Part shown: piece after piece, positions 30,494-39,416 of the stretch
How positions within the stretch are numbered: the first letter of the stretch is position 1
Layout: each line of letters opens with the position of its first letter
NCBI RefSeq assembly: GCF_001294645.1
Contig: NZ_CP011868.1
Coordinates: 5,828,001 to 5,892,000, forward strand
Source: Pseudonocardia sp. HH130629-09
Lineage (GTDB): Bacteria; Actinomycetota; Actinomycetes; Mycobacteriales; Pseudonocardiaceae
DNA: 64,000 nt
Direction of reading: 5' to 3'
Notes under the pieces: model-generated
What the model was told of the DNA's origin: nothing
The model's database searches: none
The model's input: only the letters and a program-made list of their open reading frames with translations
Position numbers and translations under genes: made by a program

Positions 30494-31968
30494 GCGCGCT
30501 GACCGAGCAGACCCGCGCGCTGCTGCGCCGGACCCTGGACGCCTACGGCGACTCCCCGCAGGCCGCGGGCTGGCTGCGCCACCACCTCGACCGGTTCGAC
30601 GAGCCGCTGCGCGTCGCGATCGCCGGGAAGGTCAAGGCCGGCAAGTCCACCCTGCTCAACGCCCTGGTCGGCGAGCGGATCGCACCCACCGACGCGGGCG
30701 AGTGCACCCGCATCGTCACCTGGTACGCCGACGCCCCCACCCCGGGCGTGCGGATGCACCTGCGCTCCGGCGCCGACCGCCCGCTCACCCTGGCCCGCCG
30801 CGACGGTGCCCTGCAGATCGACCTGCAGGGCACCCGGGTGGAGGACGTCGACCGGCTGCACGTCGACTGGCCGTCGCAGCACCTGCGCCGCACCAACCTG
30901 ATCGACACCCCCGGCATCGGGTCGCTGACCACCGACGCGGCCGGCCGGGCCGGGGAGTTCCTCACACCGGAGGACACCCCGTCTCCCGCCGACGCCGTCG
31001 TCTACCTCATGCGTCACCTGCACGCCGGTGACGTGCGGTTCCTGGAGGCATTCCACGACCGCGGCGTCGCCCGCGCGACCCCGGTGAACACCATCGCGGT
31101 GCTCTCGCGCGCCGACGAGATCGGCGTCGGCCGGCTCGACGCGCTGATCTCGGCGCGCCGGATCGCGCGGCGCTACCGCGGCGACGACAAGCTGCGGGGG
31201 CTGTGCCAGACCGTCGTCGCCGTCGCCGGGCTGCTCGCAGAGACCGCCCGCACCATGCGGCAGGACGAGTACGTCGCGCTCACCGAGCTCGCCGCGCTCC
31301 CGCGTGGCGACGTCGAGGCGCTGCTGCTGTCGGCCGACCGGTTCGGACGCACCGATCTCGACCGGCCCGACGCCGCCGCCCGGATCGCGCTGCTGGAGCG
31401 GTTCGGACTGTTCGGCGTCCGGCTCGGGACCACGCTGATCCGCCAGGGAGTGAAGGACCCGACCGCGCTGGCCGACGACCTGGTGCGCCGCTCCGGACTC
31501 GACGAGCTGCGCGCGGTGCTCGACACCCAGTTCTCCGAGCGCCGCGACCTGCTCAAGGCCCGCTCCGCGCTGCTCGCCGTCGACCTCGTGCTGACCCGTG
31601 AGCCCCGCCCGGCGACGGCCGCGCTGCGTGCCGAGGTGGAGCGGATCCTGGCCGGGGCGCACGAGTTCGTGGAGCTGCGGGCCCTGGCAGACCTGCGCGC
31701 CGGGAAGATCGTGTTCCCGCCGGAGGCGCTCGCCGACGCCGAACGGCTGCTCGGCGGCGAGGGCGGCTCGGCGTCGGCCCGGCTGGGGCTCGACGGCGCC
31801 GCGGGCCCGCGCGAGGTCCACGACGCCGCCTCCGAGGCGCTGCGCCGCTGGCGGCGGCGGGCGGAGAGCCCGCTGACCGGGCGGGCCTCGGCGGAGGCCG
31901 CGCGGATCGTGGTGCGCTCCTGCGAGGGGCTGCTCGCCGAGGCGTCCCGACCGCACGCGCACCACTAG
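30490..31968 (+). CDS. Dynamin-like GTPase, IniC-type
   Basis: 492 residues from GTG 30490, inside the preceding stop (GTGA). G1 is GKVKAGKS at 46-53, G3 DTPGIGS from 139 and G4 LSRAD near 207-210. The rest is helical and lacks an obvious membrane hairpin, as in mycobacterial IniC, the presumed partner of IniA. It probably forms a hetero-assembly with the upstream GTPase at the inner membrane. The ending PHAHH is rich in His. The minus-strand MarR gene converges 7 bp beyond the stop. Confidence 0.87.
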   Translation: MSALTEQTRALLRRTLDAYGDSPQAAGWLRHHLDRFDEPLRVAIAGKVKAGKSTLLNALVGERIAPTDAGECTRIVTWYADAPTPGVRMHLRSGADRPLTLARRDGALQIDLQGTRVEDVDRLHVDWPSQHLRRTNLIDTPGIGSLTTDAAGRAGEFLTPEDTPSPADAVVYLMRHLHAGDVRFLEAFHDRGVARATPVNTIAVLSRADEIGVGRLDALISARRIARRYRGDDKLRGLCQTVVAVAGLLAETARTMRQDEYVALTELAALPRGDVEALLLSADRFGRTDLDRPDAAARIALLERFGLFGVRLGTTLIRQGVKDPTALADDLVRRSGLDELRAVLDTQFSERRDLLKARSALLAVDLVLTREPRPATAALRAEVERILAGAHEFVELRALADLRAGKIVFPPEALADAERLLGGEGGSASARLGLDGAAGPREVHDAASEALRRWRRRAESPLTGRASAEAARIVVRSCEGLLAEASRPHAHH

Positions 31969-31975
31969 GCAGGAG

Positions 31976-32425
31976 TCAGGGCGTCGTGTCCAGGGCATGC
32001 AACGCCGCGACCAGCGGGGCCAGCTCGGGTCGTGTCGCCGCGTCGGCCAGTGCCCGTTCCAGCGCCCGGTCGTAGCCCGGGCGGGCGCTCTCCAGGAGCA
32101 GACGCCCCTGTTCGGTGAGCTCGGTGTAGATGCCGCGCCGGTCGGTGGGGCACAGGTACCGCTGCAGCAGACCCCGGTCCTCCAGCCTGCCGACCAGCCG
32201 GGTCGTCGCCGACGGGCTCAGCGCGACCACCGACGACAGCTGGGCCATCCGCAGGTGGAACCCGTCCTGGCGGGCCAGCGCGTCGAGCACGGTGTACTCC
32301 ACCACCGACAGCCCGTACGAGCGCTGCAACGCCCGCTCCAGGTCGTCCTCCAGCCGGGCGTGCAGGGCGGCCAGGGTGCGCCACCCCCGCGCCCGCGTCT
32401 CGACCGCGTCGTCGTCGAGCGACAT
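31976..32425 (-). CDS. MarR-family transcriptional regulator
   Basis: 149 residues with the winged-helix layout of MarR: VEYTVLDALARQDGFHLRMA, recognition region VALSPSATTRLVGRLEDRGL and the wing CPTDRRGIYTELTEQG. It would repress genes in the cytoplasm and be released by a small ligand. It is divergent from a short-chain dehydrogenase gene (142-bp gap), the usual arrangement for its target. No clear palindromic operator was seen between them. It sits next to, but convergent with, the IniC-like gene. Confidence 0.9.
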   Translation of the reverse strand: MSLDDDAVETRARGWRTLAALHARLEDDLERALQRSYGLSVVEYTVLDALARQDGFHLRMAQLSSVVALSPSATTRLVGRLEDRGLLQRYLCPTDRRGIYTELTEQGRLLLESARPGYDRALERALADAATRPELAPLVAALHALDTTP

Positions 32426-32566
32426 GGCATCCGTCCCCTTCGGGTGTCGGTGCTACGTTGGCGGCGTCAGCAATAACCAGAGTGTGCAACTATCGGCGTG
32501 CGCTGGCTGTTGCGCGTGCCGTCACCACGATACGAGACGGCCGCCCCGACTCCTGGAGAGACAGCC

Positions 32567-33303
32567 ATGCACCTCGACCTGACCGGCCGGACCGCCCTCG
32601 TGACGGGTTCCACCCAGGGCATCGGACTCGCCATCGCCGTCGGCCTGGCCCGCGCGGGCGCCCGGGTCGCGGTCAACGGCCGTACGGCGGACCGGGTCGA
32701 CGAGGCCGTCGCCCGGGTCCGGGACTCAGCGACCCTGGTGGCGGCGCTGCCCGACGTCGACGTCCTGGTCAACAACCTGGGCGTCTTCGGCGCCCAGGAT
32801 GCCCTCACCATCACCGACGACGACTGGCGTCGCTACTTCGAGGTCAACGTCCTGACCGCCGCCCGGCTGATCCGGACCTACCTGCCCGGCATGCGGGACC
32901 GCGGCTGGGGCCGCATCCAGAACATCGCCAGCGACTCCGCGATCGTCATCCCGGCCGAGATGATCCACTACGGTGTGTCCGAGACGGCGCTGCTGGCGCT
33001 GTCCGGGGGTTCGCCAAGGAGGCGGCTGGCAGTGGGGTCACCGTCAACTCGGTGATCGCCGGGCCGACGCACACCGCGGGCGTCGAGGACTTCGTGTACC
33101 AGCTGGTCGATCCGGCCCTGCCCTGGGACGAGGCCCAGCGCGAGTTCATGCGCACCCACCGGCCGCAGTCGCTGATCCAGCGGCTGATCGAGCCCGAGGA
33201 GATCGCCCACATGGTGACCTACCTGGCCTCCCCGCAGGCCTCGGCCACGACCGGAGCCGCGGTCCGGGTGGACGGCGGTTACGTCGACTCGATCCTGCCC
33301 TGA
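32567..33303 (+). pseudogene. Short-chain dehydrogenase/reductase, frameshifted and internally shortened
   Basis: The sequence starts well: VTGSTQGIGLAIAVGLARAG, VNNLGVFGAQDALT, a catalytic region NIASDSAIVIP then HYGVSETALLAL. At about 33005 the frame changes; the rest, GFAKEAAGSGVTVNSVIAGP to the normal end VDGGYVDSILP, is in another frame. One missing C in a CCCGGGGG-type run explains it. In addition, about 20 residues between the second and fourth strands seem absent (VARVRDSATLVAALPDVDVL), which may remove part of the cofactor site. The Tyr of YxxxK is present but Lys is replaced by Thr (YGVSET). It was probably the MarR target. Confidence 0.75.
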
Positions 33304-33313
33304 CCGAGCGGGG

Positions 33314-35911
33314 TCAGCCGCGGTCGCCCAGGATCCGGCGGAGCTCGTCGAGCAGCTCGCTGCGGCTGCGCACCCCGAGGCGCTGGCGCATCCGGGCCAC
33401 GTGGTGCTCGACGGTCTTCGCCGAGATGAACAGCGCCTCACCGATCTCACGCTGGGTGCGCCCTTGCACGACGAGCTCGGCGACCTCCAGCTCACGCTCG
33501 GACAGCAGTCCCGACGCGGCCGGCTCCGGGGCGGCCTCGACGGGCGCCGGAGCCGCGACGGCGGGCTCCTCGGCCACCGGGCGGGGCTCCTCCGCCGGCG
33601 GTGGGACGGTCCCCTGACGCAGGTCCGTGCCCGCGGCCTGCAGGGCCCGCGCGCAGGCCAGCAACGCCGACACCGCGCGCCGGTCCCCGGTCCGCAACGC
33701 CGCCTGCCCGGCGAGGCGGCCGCCGTCGAAGGACAGGCCGACGGCGTGCAGCCCGCGGGCGGCGGCCTCGACCTCGGCCGCGTCGACCCGGTCCTCCAGC
33801 ACCCCCACCCAGTGCGGGGCCGCCGTCGCCATGGCGTGGGCGAAGCGGCTGCCGCAGGCCGCGCGCTGGAGCTCGTCGGAGCGGGCGCGGGCGGCCTCGA
33901 CGTCGTCGGTGAGGACCGCGGCCTGCAGCCGTGCCCAGTGCAGCGGGGCGGCCCACAGCGCGGGCCGGCCGAGCCGGTCGAGCAGCGCGTCGGCCTCGGC
34001 GAGGTGCGGGGCCACCCAGCTCTCCTCCCGCAGCCGCGACGCCGCGGTCACCAGCTCCCCGAGCGGCTGCAGCACGTAGAGGTCGACCGGGTGGCGGACG
34101 ATCGCCTGCCGGGCCCGCGTCCAGGACCGCATCAGGGCGCCGAGGTCGGACTGGCGGCGGGCGATCGCCACCTGCAGTGCCGCGGCGAGGAACTCGTCGC
34201 GCGGTTCGAGGGTTTCGTCGCCCGCGTCGACGGCGGCGAGCCGCTCCGATGCCGGGCCGGTCGCGCCGCGCAGCAGCGCGATCCAGCCGAGCAGCAGCCG
34301 GTGCCGGGCCCGGGCGGGTGCCCCGCCGAGCCCGGTCCGCAGGGCACGGTCCAGTACGGACGCGGCGACATCGAACTCCCCGGTGTGCACGGCCACCAGC
34401 GCGGCCAGCGCGGCCGGGGTGTCGGGCAGCAGCGCGGCGCCGTGCGCGGCCTCCAGGAGCCCGGCGGCGCGGGCCAGGCCGGACAGTGCTGCCGTCGGGG
34501 AGCCCTCGACCGAGTCGAGCATGCCGCGGGCGGTCAGGTCGTCGGCGCCGTCGACCAGGGTGGGTGCACGGCCGGCGACGAACCCGGAACCGCCGCCCCC
34601 GACGACGGCGCGGGCCTCCTCCAGCGCCCCGGTCCCGATCAGGACGGGCACGGCCGCAGCGGGCGGGCGCTCCCCGGACACCGCGGCGGTCCACCGGTAC
34701 AGCTCGGCACTGCGCGCCAGCAGACCCCGCCGGGCGAGGACGGCGGCCGCGACCGACCCGGCCCGGACGGCGTCGGTGGCCTCGACGGCGTCGGTCGCGG
34801 ACAGCACCGAGTCGGCGTGCCCGAGCGCACCGTCGAGGTCCCCCGCGACGAGGTGGGCCTGCGCGCGGTGCGCGGCGACGGTCAGCGGGGGTGCCCCCGC
34901 GGCGACGGCCTCGGCGTAGAACCGGACCGCGTCCGGGCTCTCCGCGCGGGCCGCCTCGGCCGCGGCGGCCCGGAACACCGCGGCGGCACGCTCCCCGGTG
35001 GCCCCGGACCCGCGCAGGGTGCGGGCGACGGCGAGCACGCTCCCGCCGCGGTCGAGCTCGATCTCGGCGAGGTGGCGGCGCAGCTCGGCCCGCCGGGCGG
35101 GCGCGACCCGGGCGCGGATCGACTCGGCGACCAGCGGGACGACCCGCCCGTCGGGGGTGCAGAGCCCCGCGGCGACGGCCCGGCCGGACAGCTCGTCGAG
35201 CTCGGCGATCTCGGCGCCGACGCCGATGCCTGCCGCGTCGGAGATCCCGAGCAGCGGGACGAGCACCTCGCCGTCGACGGGGGCACCGAGCGCGAGCGCG
35301 GTGACCAGCTCGACCACCCGTGGGTCCTCGGCGTCGACGGCGTAGCCGATCTGCTCGGCGAGCTGCGGGGGTACCGGCCCGCCGACCCGGCCGGTCGCGA
35401 GTAGCCGGTCGACCAGCATCGGGGACCCGGCGGTGCGCTCGGCGACGGCGCGGAGGGCCTCGTCGGTGATCCGGGTCCCGGCGACGCGGGCGGCGCGCGC
35501 GGCGATCCCGGCGGCGTCGAGCGCGCCCAGGACCAGCGGCGGGGCGGCGGCCAGCGTCGCCCCGAGCCGGGCCAGCGCGCGGCCGCGCGGCCAGGGCCGG
35601 AACGCGACGACCAGCCGGGCGTCCGGACGGCCCGCCTGATCGCGCAGGTCGGTGAGCTCGTCGTCGCCGAGGTCGTGGGCGTCGTCGACGACGGTCACGC
35701 CCTCCCCGGCGCCGGCCTCGGTCCACACCCGGACCAGCTCGCGCAGCACCGTCGACTTTCCCGCCCCGGCCGGACCGGTGACGGCCACCAAGCGCGGCGC
35801 GGCCGGGTCCTCGGCGACGGCCCGGACCAGCGCGATCGACGCGGGGGCGCCGGCGAGCGGGCCGGTCGCCGTCGCGGGGGAGGGGGAGGGGGACGTCGTG
35901 GGTGCCGCCAT
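33314..35911 (-). CDS. Large ATPase-LuxR transcriptional regulator
   Basis: 865 residues from ATG 35911, which has a GGAGGGG ribosome site; an upstream in-frame start would almost meet the divergent gene. The Walker A is TGPAGAGKS (45-53) and a Walker-B-like VTVVDDAHD follows, then a long helical repeat region. The C-terminal LuxR helix-turn-helix reads LSERELEVAELVVQGRTQRE, then IGEALFISAKTVEHHVARMR. This is the MalT/LAL-like layout of signal-sensing activators. In Mycobacterium a large regulator (IniR) lies beside iniBAC and responds to trehalose; this gene is a positional candidate for a similar role, but it is separated by the MarR/SDR pair. Confidence 0.85.
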   Translation of the reverse strand: MAAPTTSPSPSPATATGPLAGAPASIALVRAVAEDPAAPRLVAVTGPAGAGKSTVLRELVRVWTEAGAGEGVTVVDDAHDLGDDELTDLRDQAGRPDARLVVAFRPWPRGRALARLGATLAAAPPLVLGALDAAGIAARAARVAGTRITDEALRAVAERTAGSPMLVDRLLATGRVGGPVPPQLAEQIGYAVDAEDPRVVELVTALALGAPVDGEVLVPLLGISDAAGIGVGAEIAELDELSGRAVAAGLCTPDGRVVPLVAESIRARVAPARRAELRRHLAEIELDRGGSVLAVARTLRGSGATGERAAAVFRAAAAEAARAESPDAVRFYAEAVAAGAPPLTVAAHRAQAHLVAGDLDGALGHADSVLSATDAVEATDAVRAGSVAAAVLARRGLLARSAELYRWTAAVSGERPPAAAVPVLIGTGALEEARAVVGGGGSGFVAGRAPTLVDGADDLTARGMLDSVEGSPTAALSGLARAAGLLEAAHGAALLPDTPAALAALVAVHTGEFDVAASVLDRALRTGLGGAPARARHRLLLGWIALLRGATGPASERLAAVDAGDETLEPRDEFLAAALQVAIARRQSDLGALMRSWTRARQAIVRHPVDLYVLQPLGELVTAASRLREESWVAPHLAEADALLDRLGRPALWAAPLHWARLQAAVLTDDVEAARARSDELQRAACGSRFAHAMATAAPHWVGVLEDRVDAAEVEAAARGLHAVGLSFDGGRLAGQAALRTGDRRAVSALLACARALQAAGTDLRQGTVPPPAEEPRPVAEEPAVAAPAPVEAAPEPAASGLLSERELEVAELVVQGRTQREIGEALFISAKTVEHHVARMRQRLGVRSRSELLDELRRILGDRG

Positions 35912-36017
35912 CCTCGTCCGCCCCTCCGGTCGCCCGATCGGGTCGCCCGATCGGGGACGACCGAGGGTAGCGGGTGCGGTGACCGGTCCCCCCGCCGGAC
36001 CCGGCAGGATCACCGGA

Positions 36018-36650
36018 GTGCGTGAACACGTGTGGGCGATCGTGCTGGCGGGCGGCCGGGGCCTGCGTTACGGCCGGCTGAAGCAGCTCGACGAGCTGGC
36101 CGGGACCCGGCTGGTCGACCACACCGTCGCCGCCGCCCGGCGCACCTGCGACCGGGTCGCGCTCGTGCTCCCGTCCGGTGTGGACTGGGATGGCGAGCCG
36201 GTCGACGCACTCGCCGTCGGCGGCGACCACCAGTCCGAGTCACTGCGTGCCGGGCTCGCCGTGGTGCCCGGCGACGCCGGGATCCTGGTGCTCGCCGACC
36301 CCGCACACCCGCTCGCCGCGGACCGGATCTTCACCGACGTCGTCGACGCCGTGCGTGCCGGAGCGGACGGGGCGGTGCCGGTCGTCCCGCTGCTGGAGGT
36401 GGTGCAGCGGGTGGTCGACGGCGTCGTCGTCGAGACCCTCCCCAAGCAGGACGCGGTCATCACCCAGTCACCGCAGGCGTTCCGGGCGGACGTGCTGCGG
36501 GCCGCGCACGCCGACGCACCCCGGCCGGTGGAGAACTCCGGGATGCTCGCCGGGCTGGGCCACCGCGTGGTGACGGTGCCGGGGGACCCGGCGAACCTGC
36601 ACGTGGCGAGCCCGGAGGACCTGGCCGTCGTCCGGCGGCTGGTCAGATGA
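36018..36650 (+). CDS. IspD-like nucleotidyltransferase
   Basis: A 210-residue protein of the IspD/MobA nucleotidyltransferase fold. IspD makes CDP-methylerythritol in isoprenoid synthesis. The N-terminal signature is IVLAGGRGLRYGRLKQLDEL, where Arg and Lys match the IspD catalytic pattern. The middle motif is LVLADPAHPLA instead of the usual HDAARP, and later QSPQAFR and SPEDLAVV are close to IspD. The central change suggests an altered substrate, so this may be a paralog rather than the housekeeping enzyme. It starts with GTG 36018 and is divergent from the LuxR-type gene (106 bp). Confidence 0.7.
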   Translation: MREHVWAIVLAGGRGLRYGRLKQLDELAGTRLVDHTVAAARRTCDRVALVLPSGVDWDGEPVDALAVGGDHQSESLRAGLAVVPGDAGILVLADPAHPLAADRIFTDVVDAVRAGADGAVPVVPLLEVVQRVVDGVVVETLPKQDAVITQSPQAFRADVLRAAHADAPRPVENSGMLAGLGHRVVTVPGDPANLHVASPEDLAVVRRLVR

Positions 36651-38154
36651 GCGTGCCGACGTCCTGGGCGATCAAGTCGTCGGTGGCGCGCTCGACGACG
36701 GCCGCGATCGTCATCGACGGGTTGCAGGCCGCCGTGGTGCCCGGCATCAGCGACCCGTCGAGCACGTAGAGCCCGCGCTGGCCCTGCACCCGGCCCGCGA
36801 CGTCGCAGACCGTGCCGATGCACGCACCGCCGAGCGGGTGCCAGGTCGTCGGCACGACGTAGGTGGTGTCGACGAAGGTGCCGCGTACGCCGGTGGTGCG
36901 GGCCATCCGTTCGTGGCTGCGCGCGGTGAGCGGCGCGTCGCCGTCGAGCGGCCACTGCACGACGCCCTCCTGGCGCACCGGGTCCCAGGTGACACGACCG
37001 CGGCCGGCGCTGACGCCGTAGCCGACGATCATCGTGACGGTGCGGCCGAGCCCGAGCGGCAGCGGCGGCAGCGACGCCTGGATGATCGTGTTCGCCGATG
37101 CCGGGTCCGCCCAGTCCTTCGTCCCGAACACCACCGGCCCGCCCTGCACCGGGCCGAAGTCCTCGACGGGGGAGACCCAGGTGCAGATCCGGTCGCCGTT
37201 GGTGACCCAGTTCTCGCCGAGGGCGTCGGGCAGGTCCGGGATCGTGTCGTGCGCGCGGGCGCGTAGCAGCAGCCGGTTGGTGTTCTGCGTCCCCGCGGCG
37301 AGCACCAGCGCCGGAGTCGTGATGATCTTCTTCTCCTGGGAGGTGCCGGTCTCGTCGATCCGGTCGACGTGCACCTCCCAGCGCCCGTCGGCGGCCCGGA
37401 TGACGTCGGTGACCTGGTGCAGCGTCGCGACGGTGACCCGGCCGGTCGCCTCGGCATCGGCGAGGTAGGTGACGTCGACGCTGTGCTAGCCGCCGTTGTT
37501 CACACCGAGCGCACCGTCGCCGTTGGTGTAGGTGGCCTTCATCTCCCCGCGCAGCTCGGCCAGGGCGTAGTCCCGGTCGATCGGCATCGGGATCATCTCG
37601 ACCTCGTAGCCGGCGGCCTCGGCGCGGTCCCGGAACACCCGCGACGAGCTGTAGGTGGGGGAGTTGATCAGCTCGTCGGGTGCGGTTCCAGGCGCAGCAT
37701 CCGCGCGACCCGCGGGTAGTGCTCGCGGGCGAGCACGTCGTAGTCGAGCTCGCGGGGCATCGTGGCCGCGAACAGCTCCGCGGACGGCTGCAGTGTCATG
37801 CCCTGGTAGGTCAGTGACCCGCCGCCGCCGCCCGCCGCGCAGAACACGTCCATGCCGTTGCCGCCGACCCGCTGCAGCAGACCGGTGTAGCGGCCGGGGG
37901 ACAGCGGGACCGCGCCCGGGGTGCTCCGGGTCGGCCGTCCGAGCAGCACCGACAGCGGGTTCGGCGGCCCGTCCAGCGGGTCGGCGACGGTGTCGAGTCA
38001 GAACAGCCTGCGGTCGGGATTGGTCAGGACCCGCGGGAAGGTCTCCGCGTTCGGGCCGGTGTCCCAGCGCCGACCGCGCTCCAGCACGCCGATGCCCGCG
38101 CCGAGCTCGCCCGCGCGGTGCGCGAGCTGCGCGACGCGGACCGGTGAGCGGGGC
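36643..38154 (-). pseudogene. GMC oxidoreductase (cholesterol oxidase-like), multiply disrupted
   Basis: The C-terminal part is intact from about 37480 down: VPTTWHPLGGACIGTVCDVA and YVLDGSLMPGTTAACNPSMT carry the GMC/cholesterol-oxidase active-site His and FAD-binding end. Upstream are at least three lesions: a TAG at about 37484-37486 where NGGK-HSVD is expected, a frameshift near 37675-37685 between RMLRLEPH and DELINSPTYSSS, and a TGA at about 37996-37998 where RRLFW-LDTVADPL is expected. The N-terminal FAD motif is missing; coding similarity begins at GVLERGRRWDTGPNAETFPR and meets the neighbouring methyltransferase stop. The gene is dead. Confidence 0.85.
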
Positions 38155-39342
38155 TCAGACCGCGAGTAGCTCCGTCGACCCGAGCCCCAGCTCGTCGAGC
38201 GTGGCCCGCACCTCGCCGGCGTAGACCGGGTTCATCAGCAGCACCGACCGCGGCGGGGAGTCCAGCAGGTCCTTCGGCGCGCGGATCGGCAGCCCGAGCC
38301 CGCCCATGAAGCGGCCCTGAAGGCCGGGGTTGATGTCGACGACCGCGCCGACCGCGCCGGTCCCCTCCGCCCCGCCCTCGACGACGTTGAGGAAGGTCAG
38401 CCCCTTCGCCCCGCCGCCCCAGACGACCACCTCGTCGCCGATCGCGGCCCGGCCGCCCAGCCACTCCCGCCAGCGTCCGACCTGGTCCGACACCCGGGTC
38501 GCGAAGTCCAGGCAGGCGCCGCGCAGCGCGTCGCGCAGGTGCGGCTCCAGCGCGGGCGCGCCCGGGCTCCCGTCCGGCCCCGCCTCGGCGACGACGTACT
38601 GGTCGGCGTAGGTCAGCCGCACCTGCGGGTCGGAGAAGCCGACACCGGCCAGGAACGTCCGCATGGTCGCCGGGGTGAAGTAGGAGCAGTGCTCGTACTG
38701 CAGGTCCCAGAAGGCGCCCTCGTCGAGGATCCGGCCCAGGTCGGGCACCTCGGCGAGCAGGGCCCGACCACCGCCGCGACGCAGCCCGGCGTACAGCTCC
38801 GCGCCGAAGACGGCGAGGTCGGGGATGTGCTCCAGGGTGTGCCGGCAGACCAGGGCCGCGGTGCCCGGCTCGACCTGGTCACGGGCGAACTCCGCGGGGA
38901 CGGCGGTGAGCCGGTCCGCGAGCTCGGGCCGGACCCGCTGCGGTACGAAGTGCGGGTCGATCCCGGTGACCCGGCCGACGCCGGCGCCGAGCAGCTCGGC
39001 GGCGAAGTCACCGGACCCGCAGCCCACCTCGACGACGTGCTGTCCGGCCAGGCCGAACCGCGCCACCCAGTCCGCGGTGATCTCCGCGGCGTAGGCGGCG
39101 AAGCGGGGGGAGTGGTGCTGGGACTCCTCGTGGTCGCCGGTGTAGTCGAGCAGCCCCGGGTCGAAGTCGCGGTTGAACACCAGCCCGCAGCGCTCGCAGA
39201 GCACGAGCACCTGGTCACCGGTGGCCATCGACCGCGCCGAGACCGGGTCGGGCAGCACCGCGGTGCCGTGCACCGGCAGCCCGGTCACCGAGAAGAACGG
39301 ATCGCTCGCGGGCGCGTCGCACGTGGGGCAGCGGTTCAGCAC
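38155..39342 (-). CDS. Class I SAM-dependent C-methyltransferase (zinc-binding N-terminus)
   Basis: A 395-residue protein of the sugar C-methyltransferase type (Methyltransf_13/14 layout). The N-terminal zinc site is CPTCDAP with a second pair CERCGLVFN. The SAM motif is VVEVGCGSGDFAAELL, and the C-terminal domain has VWGGGAKGLTFLN and a MNPVYAGEVRATLDELG end. Such enzymes methylate C-3 of NDP-deoxysugars in antibiotic or glycan pathways, but no sugar-nucleotide genes are adjacent, so the substrate is open. It is alone on the minus strand between the dead GMC gene and the amidase. Confidence 0.85.
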   Translation of the reverse strand: MLNRCPTCDAPASDPFFSVTGLPVHGTAVLPDPVSARSMATGDQVLVLCERCGLVFNRDFDPGLLDYTGDHEESQHHSPRFAAYAAEITADWVARFGLAGQHVVEVGCGSGDFAAELLGAGVGRVTGIDPHFVPQRVRPELADRLTAVPAEFARDQVEPGTAALVCRHTLEHIPDLAVFGAELYAGLRRGGGRALLAEVPDLGRILDEGAFWDLQYEHCSYFTPATMRTFLAGVGFSDPQVRLTYADQYVVAEAGPDGSPGAPALEPHLRDALRGACLDFATRVSDQVGRWREWLGGRAAIGDEVVVWGGGAKGLTFLNVVEGGAEGTGAVGAVVDINPGLQGRFMGGLGLPIRAPKDLLDSPPRSVLLMNPVYAGEVRATLDELGLGSTELLAV

Positions 39343-39416
39343 CGGGCGAGACTAGCGGCAGTCCGTCACCCGTCCGTGCGGGCGCTCTCCGCCCGCGCGT
39401 GGCCCGCGCGTGGCCC

